The notes beneath the pieces were generated by a model, which worked only from the letters and a program-made list of their open reading frames with translations, was not told the origin of the DNA and did not search any database. This document shows positions 1 through 9,981 of a stretch of DNA of 64,000 bases, piece by piece (the first letter of the stretch is position 1; every line of letters starts with the position of its first letter). This DNA is from Paenibacillus_F sp047238265 (GTDB taxonomy: Bacteria; Bacillota; Bacilli; Paenibacillales; NBRC-103111): assembly GCF_047238265.1 (NCBI RefSeq), contig NZ_JBDFMM010000001.1:5642001-5706000 (forward strand), in the 5' to 3' direction. Both the position numbers and the translations under genes were made by a program.

Positions 1-787
1 CCCCCGCCTTCGGAATGGACCGCAGCAATCCCTGCGTGTACGGATGCCGCGGTGCCTCGAAAATGGCCTCCACTGGCCCCTCTTCCATCACCAGTCCGCC
101 GTACATGACCACGACCCGGTTGCAAACCTGCGCAACCACGCCCAAATCGTGCGTAATGAGCAGAACCGACGTCCCCGTCGTGTCGCACAGATTTTTCATC
201 AAATCCAGAATCTGAGCCTGGATCGTAACGTCAAGCGCGGTGGTCGGCTCATCCGCGATCAGCAGTTCGGGGCGGCAGGAAATCGCCATCGCGATCATCA
301 CCCGCTGCCGCATGCCCCCGCTGAATTCATGCGGATACTGGTCGATTCTCTTCTCCGGCGACGGAATGCCGACCTCCCGGAGCAGCTCTACGGCCCGCTG
401 GCGGGCCGCCTTGCGGCCTAGCTTCTGATGGCGGCGGATCACTTCGGTGAGCTGAGTCCCGACTTTGACAACGGGATTAAGCGAGGTCATCGGATCCTGG
501 AAAATCATCGCCACCCGGTTGCCGCGGAGCTTCCGCAGCTCTTCTTCCGGCAGCCGCAGCGTATCCGTCCCCCGGAGCATCACCTCGCCGCCGACGATTT
601 TTCCGGGAGGCTGAATCAGCCGGATCAGGGATTTGGCCGCCACGCTTTTGCCGCTGCCCGATTCGCCCACGATCCCGACCATCTCGCCCGCCTCGACCGT
701 GAAGCTTACGCCCCGGACGGACTGCACCTCGCCTTCCCGGGTGAAGAACGAGGTTTTTAAATCACGAACCGATAATAAGGAAGCCAT
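1..787 (-). CDS. Peptide ABC transporter ATP-binding subunit (OppD/DppD type), cut by window edge
   Basis: This is the ATPase of an oligopeptide/dipeptide/nickel-type importer; it hydrolyses ATP at the inner membrane face to drive the two permeases encoded just upstream. Translating the minus strand from ATG 787 (MASLLSVRDLKTSFFT) shows Walker A GESGSGKS, a Q-loop IFQDPMTSLNP, the ABC signature FSGGMRQR, Walker B LLIADEP and a switch His in LLITHDLG. The reading frame is open to base 1, so the C-terminal part, including the peptide-importer extension, lies outside the window. A GGAG-type site precedes the ATG, and the gene starts 26 bases after the permease stop. It is the last visible gene of a four-gene minus-strand operon. 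Substrate (peptide, nickel or other) cannot be decided from the sequence. Confidence 0.93.
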   Translation of the reverse strand, partial: MASLLSVRDLKTSFFTREGEVQSVRGVSFTVEAGEMVGIVGESGSGKSVAAKSLIRLIQPPGKIVGGEVMLRGTDTLRLPEEELRKLRGNRVAMIFQDPMTSLNPVVKVGTQLTEVIRRHQKLGRKAARQRAVELLREVGIPSPEKRIDQYPHEFSGGMRQRVMIAMAISCRPELLIADEPTTALDVTIQAQILDLMKNLCDTTGTSVLLITHDLGVVAQVCNRVVVMYGGLVMEEGPVEAIFEAPRHPYTQGLLRSIPKAG

Positions 788-813
788 TCATCTCCACTCC
801 GTTGCTGAAAAAG

Positions 814-1659
814 TTAGCGCCGGTTCACCTTCGGTTCGAACGCCGAACGGAACACATCACCCAGATAGTTGAAACTAAGAACTGTCGTCAGAATGAACAG
901 GCCCGGAAACAAGGCCAAATGAGGGCTTTCGCCCAGATAGCCTTTGGCGTTGTTCAGCATGCTTCCCCAGGAGGCATACGGCGGTCTTACGCCGAGTCCG
1001 AGAAAGCTTAGCGCGGACTCCATCATAATCGTGCCCGCTATCGAAATGGTGGCGGCTACGATAATCGTCGGGACAATGCTCGGAATAATGTGCCGGGCGA
1101 TAATCCGGAAGGTGCTCTGCCCGGAGACCCGGGCATACAGCACGTACTCTCTTTCTTTAACGGAAATGGTTTCCGCCCGCACGATCCGCGAGATATACAT
1201 CCAGCTGAGCAGACCGATAATGAGAATGATAGTCGAAATACTCGGCTTTAAATAAGCGTTTAGAATAAGCATCAGGAAAAAAGACGGAATGGACAGCAGA
1301 ATATCAACGCCGCGCATAAGAAAGCTGTCCGTTTTGCCGCCGAAATAGCCGCTGACCGTGCCTACGGCCGTCCCGATAAAGACGGACAGGATCATCGACA
1401 GGAAGCCTACGCTGAGCGAAACGCGGCCTCCGTATAAGGCCCGCGCGAAATAATCGCGGCCGTTGTCGTCCGTCCCGAACCAGTGCCCGGCACTCGGAGG
1501 CTGCAACCGCTCCGTCAGTTGAATGGCATTCGGATCGTACGGGACGGCGAAAGCGAATACCGCCGCCAGCGCATACAGAGCCAGCAGGATCAGCGCCGCG
1601 AGGCCCGACTTTTGCCGGAGCAGCTGCGCCTTGAGCAGGCGCCATCTCATGGTGTTCAT
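814..1659 (-). CDS. Peptide ABC transporter permease, OppC/DppC type
   Basis: One of two membrane subunits of a binding-protein-dependent importer. The 281-residue protein has a short cytoplasmic N-terminus, a first hydrophobic segment (about residues 18-38), and a BPD_transp_1 domain with about five more segments. The conserved stretch ALSFLGLGVRPPYASWG near residues 215-231 belongs to the OppC/DppC loop that docks on the ATPase. The C-terminus FNYLGDVFRSAFEP matches the family ending. ATG 1659 has a GAGGTGAGG site and lies six bases after the oppB-like stop, so the genes are co-transcribed and probably translationally coupled. Length is usual for the family. Solute specificity is not visible. 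Confidence 0.93.
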   Translation of the reverse strand: MNTMRWRLLKAQLLRQKSGLAALILLALYALAAVFAFAVPYDPNAIQLTERLQPPSAGHWFGTDDNGRDYFARALYGGRVSLSVGFLSMILSVFIGTAVGTVSGYFGGKTDSFLMRGVDILLSIPSFFLMLILNAYLKPSISTIILIIGLLSWMYISRIVRAETISVKEREYVLYARVSGQSTFRIIARHIIPSIVPTIIVAATISIAGTIMMESALSFLGLGVRPPYASWGSMLNNAKGYLGESPHLALFPGLFILTTVLSFNYLGDVFRSAFEPKVNRR

Positions 1660-1665
1660 TCGTCC

Positions 1666-2616
1666 TCACCTCATCGTTTTTATTCGGGGATCAGCCAGGC
1701 CGTACAGCACGTCGGCCAGCAAATTACCGAAAATGAGCAGAAAGGACGACATCATCGTCATGCCCATAATGAGCGGATAATCCAGACCGAAGACGGCGTT
1801 AATGCCGAGCGAGCCCATGCCGGGCCACGAAAAAATACTTTCTACAATAAAAGCGCCCGTGATGATCTCCGCAAAAGACAAGCCGAACAGTGTGATCACA
1901 GGCAGGAGCACATTCCTCAGAATATGGCGGAAAAGCACCGTGCGCCGGGTCGAGCCGTAAGCGTACTGAATTTGGACATAATCCTCCTCCAGTTGACTGA
2001 TCGTACTTGAGCGGATGTAGCGCATGAACACCGACACATGCGTGATGCACAGCACCAGGCAAGGCATGATACCGTGCTTGATGACATCCCAGGCGGAATG
2101 GACTCCGATCGTCCGCATTCCCATGCTCGGAAGCCAGTGCAGCTTGACGGTGAAGATATAGATCAGAATCAGCGCGAACCACAGGCCCGGCAGGGATATG
2201 CCGATATACGACAGAAGGCTGAGCACACGGTCCGCCAGCTTGTTTTTGTACACGGCCGAAATCAGTCCCAGCACAACCGCGATCAGCAGAGATAACAGGA
2301 AAGCCGAACCCATCAACCCGATGGTGGCGGGAAGGCGCTCCACGATCAGGGTCAGCACGGGCCTGTGATTGTTGAGCGAGTACCCGAAATTGCCCGTCAG
2401 CACATTTTTCAGCCAGAGCAAGTACTGCGTATAAAGAGGCTGATCAAGCCCCATGTTCCGTCGGATCCGTTCCACATCTTCCGGACTCATATTCGGCGTT
2501 ACGAAAGAAAGAACGGGATCTCCCGGCGCCAGCCGGATCAGCGCGAACGAAACGATCGAAATAAAAAGCAGGATAGGTATCAACTGCAGGATGCGGTGCA
2601 GCACGTATTTTCCCAA
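1666..2616 (-). CDS. Peptide ABC transporter permease, OppB/DppB type
   Basis: The second permease of the importer. It begins with an N-terminal membrane segment LIPILLFISIVSFALIRLAPGDP, typical of OppB, and contains the family motif ESIFSWPGMGSLGINAV near its C-terminus. About six membrane segments are expected. The frame is open to a TTG at 2634, but the GGAGG ribosome binding site lies inside that extension and points to a TTG at 2616 (MGKYVLHRILQ) with eight-base spacing, so I place the start there; the protein is then 316 residues. It sits 58 bases after the binding protein stop and six bases before the OppC-type gene. Confidence 0.92.
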   Translation of the reverse strand: MGKYVLHRILQLIPILLFISIVSFALIRLAPGDPVLSFVTPNMSPEDVERIRRNMGLDQPLYTQYLLWLKNVLTGNFGYSLNNHRPVLTLIVERLPATIGLMGSAFLLSLLIAVVLGLISAVYKNKLADRVLSLLSYIGISLPGLWFALILIYIFTVKLHWLPSMGMRTIGVHSAWDVIKHGIMPCLVLCITHVSVFMRYIRSSTISQLEEDYVQIQYAYGSTRRTVLFRHILRNVLLPVITLFGLSFAEIITGAFIVESIFSWPGMGSLGINAVFGLDYPLIMGMTMMSSFLLIFGNLLADVLYGLADPRIKTMR

Positions 2617-2674
2617 ATGAAATTCCTCCGTCAATGACGCCTGGTTGTCTTCGGTTCCGTCCCGGCTACCGGCA

Positions 2675-4252
<1,578 letters not shown>

Positions 4253-4639
4253 AAAAACCCCTCCAGATAAAAATTAAAATAAAGGAACTTCGTCAAACCT
4301 CTTCGTTTACATCTAAACCCATCTGTTTAGTCGGATAAATGGTAGCAGAACACCCGGCATAGGCCGCTTATGGCCGGTCCGCGCCGTTTCAGATAACTTC
4401 CCGGCCGTTACGGCGCATACCGCGCCCGTTCCTCCGTCTGTCGATTGACGCTGCCGTTTCAGCAAGCTGAAGTACGGGGAAATGATGCGGTAGGCTTCGG
4501 CAACGTCCATAAAGCGCCCCTGGACTTCGGGCGTCTTCGGGGACTCAGAGTCAAGGCTCACGGGGTCAACCCTGCCGGCCGCTTGATCGTTTATCCGCAT
4601 GAGTGCCGCTGATTCTTTTAACCCGGGCCGCACTGCGGT
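4253..4639 (-). other. Intergenic region between binding protein and MarR genes
   Basis: This 387-base gap holds the presumed promoter of the transporter operon. On the minus strand a TTGACG hexamer lies near 4286-4291, about 35 bases from the start codon, and is followed by AT-rich sequence. A short inverted repeat GTTTA-gatg-TAAAC sits just upstream. A 106-codon reading frame at 4313-4633 has no ribosome binding site and no recognisable family, so I do not annotate it as a gene. It may be chance or a decayed remnant. Confidence 0.35.
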
Positions 4640-5092
4640 TTACTTCATCTTCTCTTTCAAAACGTTGTCCAGCAGCCGCTCCAGCAGGGAAAGTCCCCGG
4701 ACGATTTCTTGAAGCTCCTCCCGCGAAGAGTTTTTAACGAAAAGTGCCTGAAAATCCTGCACATTGGCGATAATATCCTTCATTTTGTCCTCCGCTGCCG
4801 GAGACAGTTGAATCTTCACCACGCGCTGGTCTTCCTTCGTCCTGAAGCGCTCGACCAATTCCATGTTTTCCAGCCGGGAACAAATGGCCGAAACGTTGCT
4901 GTCGACCATATTGAGCGCCGCCCCGATATCGCTGACCCTCATCGCCCCTTCCTTATCGAGAAGAAGCAAAATGTTGATCGACGGAGCCGTAAGATTATGC
5001 GGAGAATAGTGCTGGTTGACGATTTTGGCGTGTTTCGTATCGATCACCCGCAGCAGTTCGCCAACCTGGACGCAATAATCGGTAAGTTTCAT
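4640..5092 (-). CDS. MarR family transcriptional regulator
   Basis: A winged-helix repressor-type protein of 150 residues that probably dimerises and binds a palindromic operator. The central part ILLLLDKEGAMRVSDIGAAL followed by SNVSAICSRLENMELVERF is the MarR helix-turn-helix, and FRTKEDQRVVKIQLSPAAED is the beta-wing. An upstream ATG at 5110 is in frame, but AGGAAAGG at 5099-5106 fits ATG 5092 (MKLTDYC), so that is the chosen start. The promoter region carries a perfect inverted repeat at 5112-5129, which suggests autoregulation. Downstream on the same strand lies the peptide importer operon, a plausible target. Ligand unknown. Confidence 0.9.
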   Translation of the reverse strand: MKLTDYCVQVGELLRVIDTKHAKIVNQHYSPHNLTAPSINILLLLDKEGAMRVSDIGAALNMVDSNVSAICSRLENMELVERFRTKEDQRVVKIQLSPAAEDKMKDIIANVQDFQALFVKNSSREELQEIVRGLSLLERLLDNVLKEKMK

Positions 5093-5111
5093 GGCATTCC
5101 TTTCCTGCATT

Positions 5112-5155
5112 TATTTATTATGATAAATATTATAACGATAAATATATGGCGTCAA
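5112..5155 (-). promoter_or_regulatory. Promoter and candidate operator of the MarR gene
   Basis: On the minus strand TTGACG (5150-5155) is followed after 17 bases by TAATAT (5127-5132); an overlapping TATAAT lies at 5129-5134 with shorter spacing. The -10 region is overlapped by an inverted repeat with seven-base arms, TATTTAT (5112-5118) and ATAAATA (5123-5129). The octamer GATAAATA also occurs twice, 15 bases apart, at 5122 and 5137. Repressor binding here would block the polymerase. Confidence 0.5.
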
Positions 5156-5487
5156 TGCTTTTTCTTCCGAAATCGGAAATATCTTTTTTGAAGGAGCGTC
5201 GTTTACGGCGCCGGGAAAAAGTGCCCGCCTCCCAAGCTTGCGGACTCTATGTTTTGCGCAGCAAAATGGGGCGATGAAGCGAATGTTTTGCCGGTACAAT
5301 CTTGGGTCATAAGAAAGACGTTTTTCCTTTGTGCAGCGGCCCAAATACTTCCGATTTATTTTAGATGGCGGCCCATACGAAGCGCAAAGCACTTTTGCTA
5401 TAGTTAACCGCAAGAGGGCGGGCTTCTTGCCTGCATTCCGGGGGATTGTGGTACGATCAAGCCATGATCTATCTGCGAGGTGAGTCG

Positions 5488-7047
5488 ATGACGACGTCTT
5501 TTACGGTTAAAAATCTGCTGGATATGCCGCTCTTCCAGGGAGCCGAGGTTTTGGCGGGGGCACAAGGGCTGTCCAACGAAATCTTTTATGTAGACTGCAT
5601 GGAGACGCCGGATCTCACAGGCTGGCTGAGGCCCAATGAGCTGATTCTGACAACGGGCTACTCTTTCCGGTTCGAGCCGTCCATGCTGTGCAGGCTTCTC
5701 GACGAAATGCACCGGGTCGGAGGTTCTGCCGTCGGCATCAAAACGAAACGGTACTTGCAGGAAGTGCATCCCGAAGCGATCGAGCTGAGCAACCGCTACG
5801 GCATCCCCTTGTTCGATATCCCGCTGGATGTGCCTTTCATGGATATGACGCGCTCCATTATGGACCAGATTTTGCAGCGGCAGGCGTATCTGCTCAAAGA
5901 AGTCCAGGAAGTGAACCAGCAGTTCACCGGCATGGTCCTGAACCGGAAATTTTCGGAGCTCGTGATTCTTATCGGGAAGCTGCTGCGCTGCGAAGTGGCC
6001 ATTCTGAACCGGGACGGCGAAGTGGAAAGCGGCACAGCCGAGTATACGGCGGAAGCCGGCGTGGAAAACCGCCCCGTTTTTACGGGGAACCGGGTATTCG
6101 GTACGCTGTCGCTTACGCGTAAGCTGGAAGACGGGGACCATTTCGCGAAAATGTGCCTGGATCATGCCGTGATGGCGCTCGCCATCGAATTCACGATCCG
6201 GCAGGCCCAGCAGCTTCACCGGGCGCGGGAGCAGGAGCTCTTCGCGGCCGAGCTTCTCTCGGGCGGGGTTTCCCGCCAGGAAGACCTGCTCCGCCACAGG
6301 GCCAGGCACCTTGGCATCCCCTTCGGCGACTGGGTGTATGTCATGGCGCTCCGGGCCTCTTGCTCCGCGGATGCGGACACCGGGACGGTCAAGACTCTCC
6401 ACTCCCGTCTAGCCGAGGAAATGAACCGCGACAGCGGCGGGCAAAGGCGGCTCGCCGTCGAGATCAATGACCGCCTGCTCCTGGTCTGCGCGGCCGACCG
6501 GCAGGATACCGGGAAGCAGATCGATACGGCCCGCAAGTACAAGGCGGAGCTGGAGGGAAGAGCTTCCCGGATCACCGGAGCTTCCGTGACCGTCCGCTGC
6601 GGCATCGGCGCTGTCCGCGGGCAGTACGCGGACCTTCACGCGAGCTGCCTGGAGGCCCGTCAGGCGCTGGCCTTCGGGGAGCAGGAGGCGGCACAGCCGG
6701 AAGTGCTTCATTTCCGTGACAGGCTGGTGGAGCATCTGCTCATGGACGTTGCCGGCCATCCGCTCCTGGAACAGCTTCACGGGGAACTGCTCCAGCCGCT
6801 GCTGGATTACGACGCGGAAGCCGGAACGGAGCTGCTGCCGACGCTCAAGGCTTACTTGAAGTCGGGCAGCACGAAACAGGTGGCCGAAGAGCTGTTCATC
6901 CACCGCAATTCCGTCTTGTACCGGCTGGAAAGAATCCGTGAGCTGCTGCAGGCGGATATCCATGATCCCGATATCCGGTTCCGGCTCGATCTGGCGATCC
7001 GTTACGGACAATCCCGGAAAATCAAACGCCTATGCCCTCAGCTTTAA
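5488..7047 (+). CDS. PucR family transcriptional regulator
   Basis: A regulator of the PucR/CdaR class, about 519 residues. The N-terminal part (TVKNLLDMPLFQGAEVLAGA through about residue 125) is the PucR sensory domain. A GGDEF-like CdaR middle domain follows, and the C-terminal 60 residues carry the PucR helix-turn-helix: LKSGSTKQVAEELFIHRNSV and LYRLERIRELL. PucR proteins usually activate purine or amino-acid catabolism, but the target here cannot be read from the neighbours. The frame is open from 5446, but GAGGTGAG just before ATG 5488 (MTTSFTV) sets the start. An SDR gene follows 24 bases after the stop and is probably co-transcribed. Confidence 0.92.
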   Translation: MTTSFTVKNLLDMPLFQGAEVLAGAQGLSNEIFYVDCMETPDLTGWLRPNELILTTGYSFRFEPSMLCRLLDEMHRVGGSAVGIKTKRYLQEVHPEAIELSNRYGIPLFDIPLDVPFMDMTRSIMDQILQRQAYLLKEVQEVNQQFTGMVLNRKFSELVILIGKLLRCEVAILNRDGEVESGTAEYTAEAGVENRPVFTGNRVFGTLSLTRKLEDGDHFAKMCLDHAVMALAIEFTIRQAQQLHRAREQELFAAELLSGGVSRQEDLLRHRARHLGIPFGDWVYVMALRASCSADADTGTVKTLHSRLAEEMNRDSGGQRRLAVEINDRLLLVCAADRQDTGKQIDTARKYKAELEGRASRITGASVTVRCGIGAVRGQYADLHASCLEARQALAFGEQEAAQPEVLHFRDRLVEHLLMDVAGHPLLEQLHGELLQPLLDYDAEAGTELLPTLKAYLKSGSTKQVAEELFIHRNSVLYRLERIRELLQADIHDPDIRFRLDLAIRYGQSRKIKRLCPQL

Positions 7048-7071
7048 CTACGAAACGAGGAGATGGCTGCG

Positions 7072-7839
7072 ATGTCAACGTTAAAAGACCGGCGTGTCGT
7101 TATTATCGGAGGAAGCTCCGGAATCGGGCTGGCCACGGCACGGCAGGCGGTCTACCAGGGAGCGGAAGTCATTATCGCGGGACGTTCCGCGGAAAAGCTG
7201 AAACAGGCGGAAGAAGCGCTCCAGCTCGCCTCGTCCGGTATGCAGGGGGAAACTATTCACCCGGCCGGACGGGTGCGGGTGCGGACCTTCCGGCTGGATA
7301 ACCGGAACGAAGACGAGCTGCGTATGTTCTTCGCCGAGGTCGGGGCTTTCGATCATCTGTTCACCCCGGGCGCGTCTTATGTGCGGGGACCCGTTACCTC
7401 GGACTCGGAAACGGCGCACAGCTGCTTCGAGGGAAAGTTCTGGCCGCAGTATAATGCCGTCAAATACGCGGTGCCGTATCTTTCCCGCAATGGCTCCGTC
7501 GTGCTGATGTCGGGAGCTTTTAGCCAGCGCCCGCTCGGTGACGGGGCCTCCTATGCCGCCTGCAACGGAGCCATTGAAAGCCTCGGCAAAGCGCTTGCGG
7601 TCGAGCTGGCTCCCGTACGCGTCAACGTGGTTTCCCCCGGAACAATTGTGACTAATTTCAATTGGGAAGGTGCTTCGCGGGAGAAACGGGAGGAATCATA
7701 CAACGCGTACAACGATATGTGCCTGCTCGGCCGGACCGGAAACGCCGACGAAGTGGCGCACACGGTCGTGTACTTGATGACGAACAGCTACACGACCGGA
7801 AGCACCCTGTTCCCCGACGGCGGGTACATCCTGCGCTAA
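7072..7839 (+). CDS. SDR family protein with altered catalytic motif
   Basis: A short-chain dehydrogenase/reductase fold of 255 residues. The Rossmann motif GGSSGIG lies near residue 13, the PG motif appears as VNVVSPGTI, and the C-terminus ends TGSTLFPDGGYILR, as in SDRs. The catalytic Tyr is present in ASYAACNGA, but the residue four places later is Asn (codon 7564-7566) instead of the usual Lys, and the NAG motif is replaced by TPGAS. Reductase activity is therefore uncertain. GAGGAG at 7057-7062 touches an upstream ATG at 7063 but is well spaced from ATG 7072, the chosen start. The gene probably forms an operon with the PucR regulator. Confidence 0.85.
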   Translation: MSTLKDRRVVIIGGSSGIGLATARQAVYQGAEVIIAGRSAEKLKQAEEALQLASSGMQGETIHPAGRVRVRTFRLDNRNEDELRMFFAEVGAFDHLFTPGASYVRGPVTSDSETAHSCFEGKFWPQYNAVKYAVPYLSRNGSVVLMSGAFSQRPLGDGASYAACNGAIESLGKALAVELAPVRVNVVSPGTIVTNFNWEGASREKREESYNAYNDMCLLGRTGNADEVAHTVVYLMTNSYTTGSTLFPDGGYILR

Positions 7840-7892
7840 CCTGAGGGCACACGGCCGGAATGCCGGCTTCCCCCCGGCATCTGTCCTTCCAC

Positions 7893-7937
7893 AAAAAAAG
7901 CCGCCTGCCGCGGATCTTACTCCACGGCAGGCGGCTT
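7893..7937 (-). terminator. Rho-independent terminator of the chemoreceptor gene
   Basis: Inverted repeat with arms AAGCCGCCTGCCGCGGA (7898-7914) and TCCACGGCAGGCGGCTT (7921-7937), six-base loop. The single mismatch becomes a G-U pair in the minus-strand RNA, which also has seven U after the stem, so it fits the minus-strand gene best. It may also stop transcripts from the SDR gene. Confidence 0.85.
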
Positions 7938-7961
7938 CTTGCTGCATGCTGACCGGAGAGC

Positions 7962-9725
7962 CTAGGAAGCGGCTGCCGCCAGCTCCCCGTGTTCCCGGTA
8001 ATGAACGCCGGGCAGGCTTGCGGCCTCCGGTTCGTCACTCTCGAATTTGAACTTCTGAATTTCGTCCTGCAGCTCTTTGGCCATGCGGCTGAGCGCCTCG
8101 GAAGATGCGGAGATTTCCTCCATGGAGGCAAGCTGCTCCTCGCAGACCGCCGCCACGCTCTGGGAATGGCCGGAAATATCCGCGGACAAGCCCGAAAGCT
8201 GTTCCTCCGCCTTCAGCAGCTGCTCCGTAGCGGCCGACAGCTCTTCGGTCGCGGCCGAGACTTCCTGCACCTGGCCGGTTACGGTCCCGATCGCCCGGTA
8301 AATGCCGTTGAACGCTTCTCCGGTACGGTCCATAACGCGTGTTCCGGCCTCCACCTCGGCAGAGCCACGGTTCATGGCGGTCACCGATTGGGCTACCGTC
8401 TGAACCATCCTCTGAATGCCTTTGGCGATCTGCTCCGAGGCTTCTCCCGTCTGCTCCGCCAGCTTCTTCACTTCTCCCGCCACGACGGCAAACCCTTTGC
8501 CGTGCTCTCCGGCCCTCGCCGCCTCGATGCTCGCATTGAGCGACAGGAGGTTTGTCTGCTGGGCGATATCCTTGATGAAGACCGTGATCTTCTCAATGTT
8601 TCGGGACTGCTCGCCCAAGTCATGAATAACCGCGGCGGATTCCTCTATCGTGCTCCGGATTTGCCGCATCTGTACCACGGTTTCTCCGAGCAGCTTTCTC
8701 CCCTCTTCCGCCTGCAGCGCCGCCTGCTCCGATGACTCCACCGTAATGGAAGCCGACTCGGCAATACGCTGGATACTCTGGGCGCTTTCTTCGATGGCCT
8801 GCTTGTTTTCGCGCAGCTGGTTCACCTGCCGGTCGGCGGTGCCCGAAATATCCTGCATCGATTCGGCTACCTGCTGCGAACCCGTGACGGCCTGTTCGGA
8901 GCCGTCGGACAGCTCTCTGGAAGCGGCGGCCACTTCGACGGCATTCCGGTTGATTTTGGCGAGCAGCGTCTTCAGGTTCGCTTTCATTTCATTAAAAGCC
9001 CCCGCCATTTGGCCGATTTCGTCTTTCTGCTTAAGCCGCACATCGTCGCCCGTCAAGTCGCCCTCCGCGATCCGCTTGGCCGCCTGGGCCACCAGCGTTA
9101 CGGGGCGCGCGATCATCCGGGTGATCAGATAAGCGAGCACGACGCCCGCGACAAGCGCCACAAGAAGCGTGATCCGCAGAAGCGTCTTGATGTCGCCGAC
9201 CTGATGCGAAGTCTCCTGAACGGACCGGTCCAGCAAGGACTGCTGATAGTCTTCCAGCTCCGAAGCCGTTTGCGTCAACTGGCGGGCCATCGGCACGCAT
9301 TTTTCTTCTACCAGCCTGGTGTAGTTCCGTACATCTTCCACTTTTTTGTAAGCCGCTATCTCAGCTACAACACCCGCATACTGCTCTTCCAGACTGCTTA
9401 ACCGGGCAGCCAGTTCTTTGGATTTGTCCTGATGTATATTAGCCTGCAGCTTGCTCATTTCCGCTTTGAACGTCTGTCTGTCCTGCTCGTAGCTTTTAAA
9501 ATGCTCTTCATTGCCCGTCAGGAGGTATCCCCGCACGTTTTTCGCTTCTTCGGACGCGGTTGTTCCCAAGTCCTTGATAAGCAGAATTTTTTCTACCCGG
9601 TCGGTAATCAGGCTCTGATATGCGTTATTTACCGAGGTAAGCTGGTAGAGCCCGATAGCCCCGACCGTGAGAGTCAGCAGCAATACCGCTGCGAAACTGA
9701 GCGCAAGCTTCTGTTTGAACTTCAT
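7962..9725 (-). CDS. Methyl-accepting chemotaxis protein
   Basis: A transmembrane chemoreceptor of 587 residues. It has a signal-anchor segment at about residues 7-29, an extracellular helical four-helix-bundle sensor (about 30-180), and a second membrane helix LLRITLLVALVAGVVLAYLIT. A HAMP domain (RPVTLVAQAAKRIAEGDLTG) and a long cytoplasmic signalling helix follow. The hairpin tip is recognisable as FIKDIAQQTNLLSLNASIEA with ARAGEHGKGFAVVAGEVKKL. The extracellular part ELAARLSSLEEQYAGVVAEI resembles 4HB_MCP domains; no ligand can be predicted. The start has AGAGGAA spaced from ATG 9725. It is monocistronic, with its own terminator just downstream. Confidence 0.95.
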   Translation of the reverse strand: MKFKQKLALSFAAVLLLTLTVGAIGLYQLTSVNNAYQSLITDRVEKILLIKDLGTTASEEAKNVRGYLLTGNEEHFKSYEQDRQTFKAEMSKLQANIHQDKSKELAARLSSLEEQYAGVVAEIAAYKKVEDVRNYTRLVEEKCVPMARQLTQTASELEDYQQSLLDRSVQETSHQVGDIKTLLRITLLVALVAGVVLAYLITRMIARPVTLVAQAAKRIAEGDLTGDDVRLKQKDEIGQMAGAFNEMKANLKTLLAKINRNAVEVAAASRELSDGSEQAVTGSQQVAESMQDISGTADRQVNQLRENKQAIEESAQSIQRIAESASITVESSEQAALQAEEGRKLLGETVVQMRQIRSTIEESAAVIHDLGEQSRNIEKITVFIKDIAQQTNLLSLNASIEAARAGEHGKGFAVVAGEVKKLAEQTGEASEQIAKGIQRMVQTVAQSVTAMNRGSAEVEAGTRVMDRTGEAFNGIYRAIGTVTGQVQEVSAATEELSAATEQLLKAEEQLSGLSADISGHSQSVAAVCEEQLASMEEISASSEALSRMAKELQDEIQKFKFESDEPEAASLPGVHYREHGELAAAAS

Positions 9726-9886
9726 AAGGTTCCTCTTTTTTTATGTAATTTTAGGTCTTAACTCCTATTAAACCTGAAATCGGGATTTTAAAACATGGCT
9801 ATTTCGACTGTTTTCGATAAAATTTTCGTAAATTTTGAGTCTTACGGCTTAGTTTCACATTTTGAACCCGTTCATAATTTATTCAT

Positions 9887-9915
9887 TTGACAACTCCTTC
9901 TGCCAAGCGTAGAAT
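9887..9915 (+). promoter_or_regulatory. Sigma-A promoter of the YhgE-like gene
   Basis: TTGACA (9887-9892), 17 bases, TAGAAT (9910-9915). This is close to the sigma-A consensus and lies about 70 bases upstream of the GTG start, placing the transcript start near 9922. Confidence 0.7.
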
Positions 9916-9929
9916 TACAAAAATAAATT

Positions 9930-9943
9930 ACTCTAATTAGAGT
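9930..9943. promoter_or_regulatory. Perfect palindrome, candidate PadR operator
   Basis: ACTCTAATTAGAGT is a perfect 14-base palindrome just downstream of the predicted transcript start. A related half site, TGATTAGA at 9948, repeats TAATTAGA at 9934. Repressor bound here would block initiation or early elongation. The PadR-type regulator encoded downstream is the obvious candidate binder (inference). Confidence 0.55.
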
Positions 9944-9981
9944 ACTTTGATTAGAATATATTTTTCTAGGAGTGAGAGCAC

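Noticed and set aside
4313..4633. 106-codon minus-strand frame between the MarR gene and the transporter operon
   Set aside because: No ribosome binding site, no recognisable family and a low-complexity ending; treated as intergenic.
5111..5413. 100-codon minus-strand frame upstream of the MarR gene
   Set aside because: It covers the MarR promoter and operator and has no ribosome site; composition is not coding-like.
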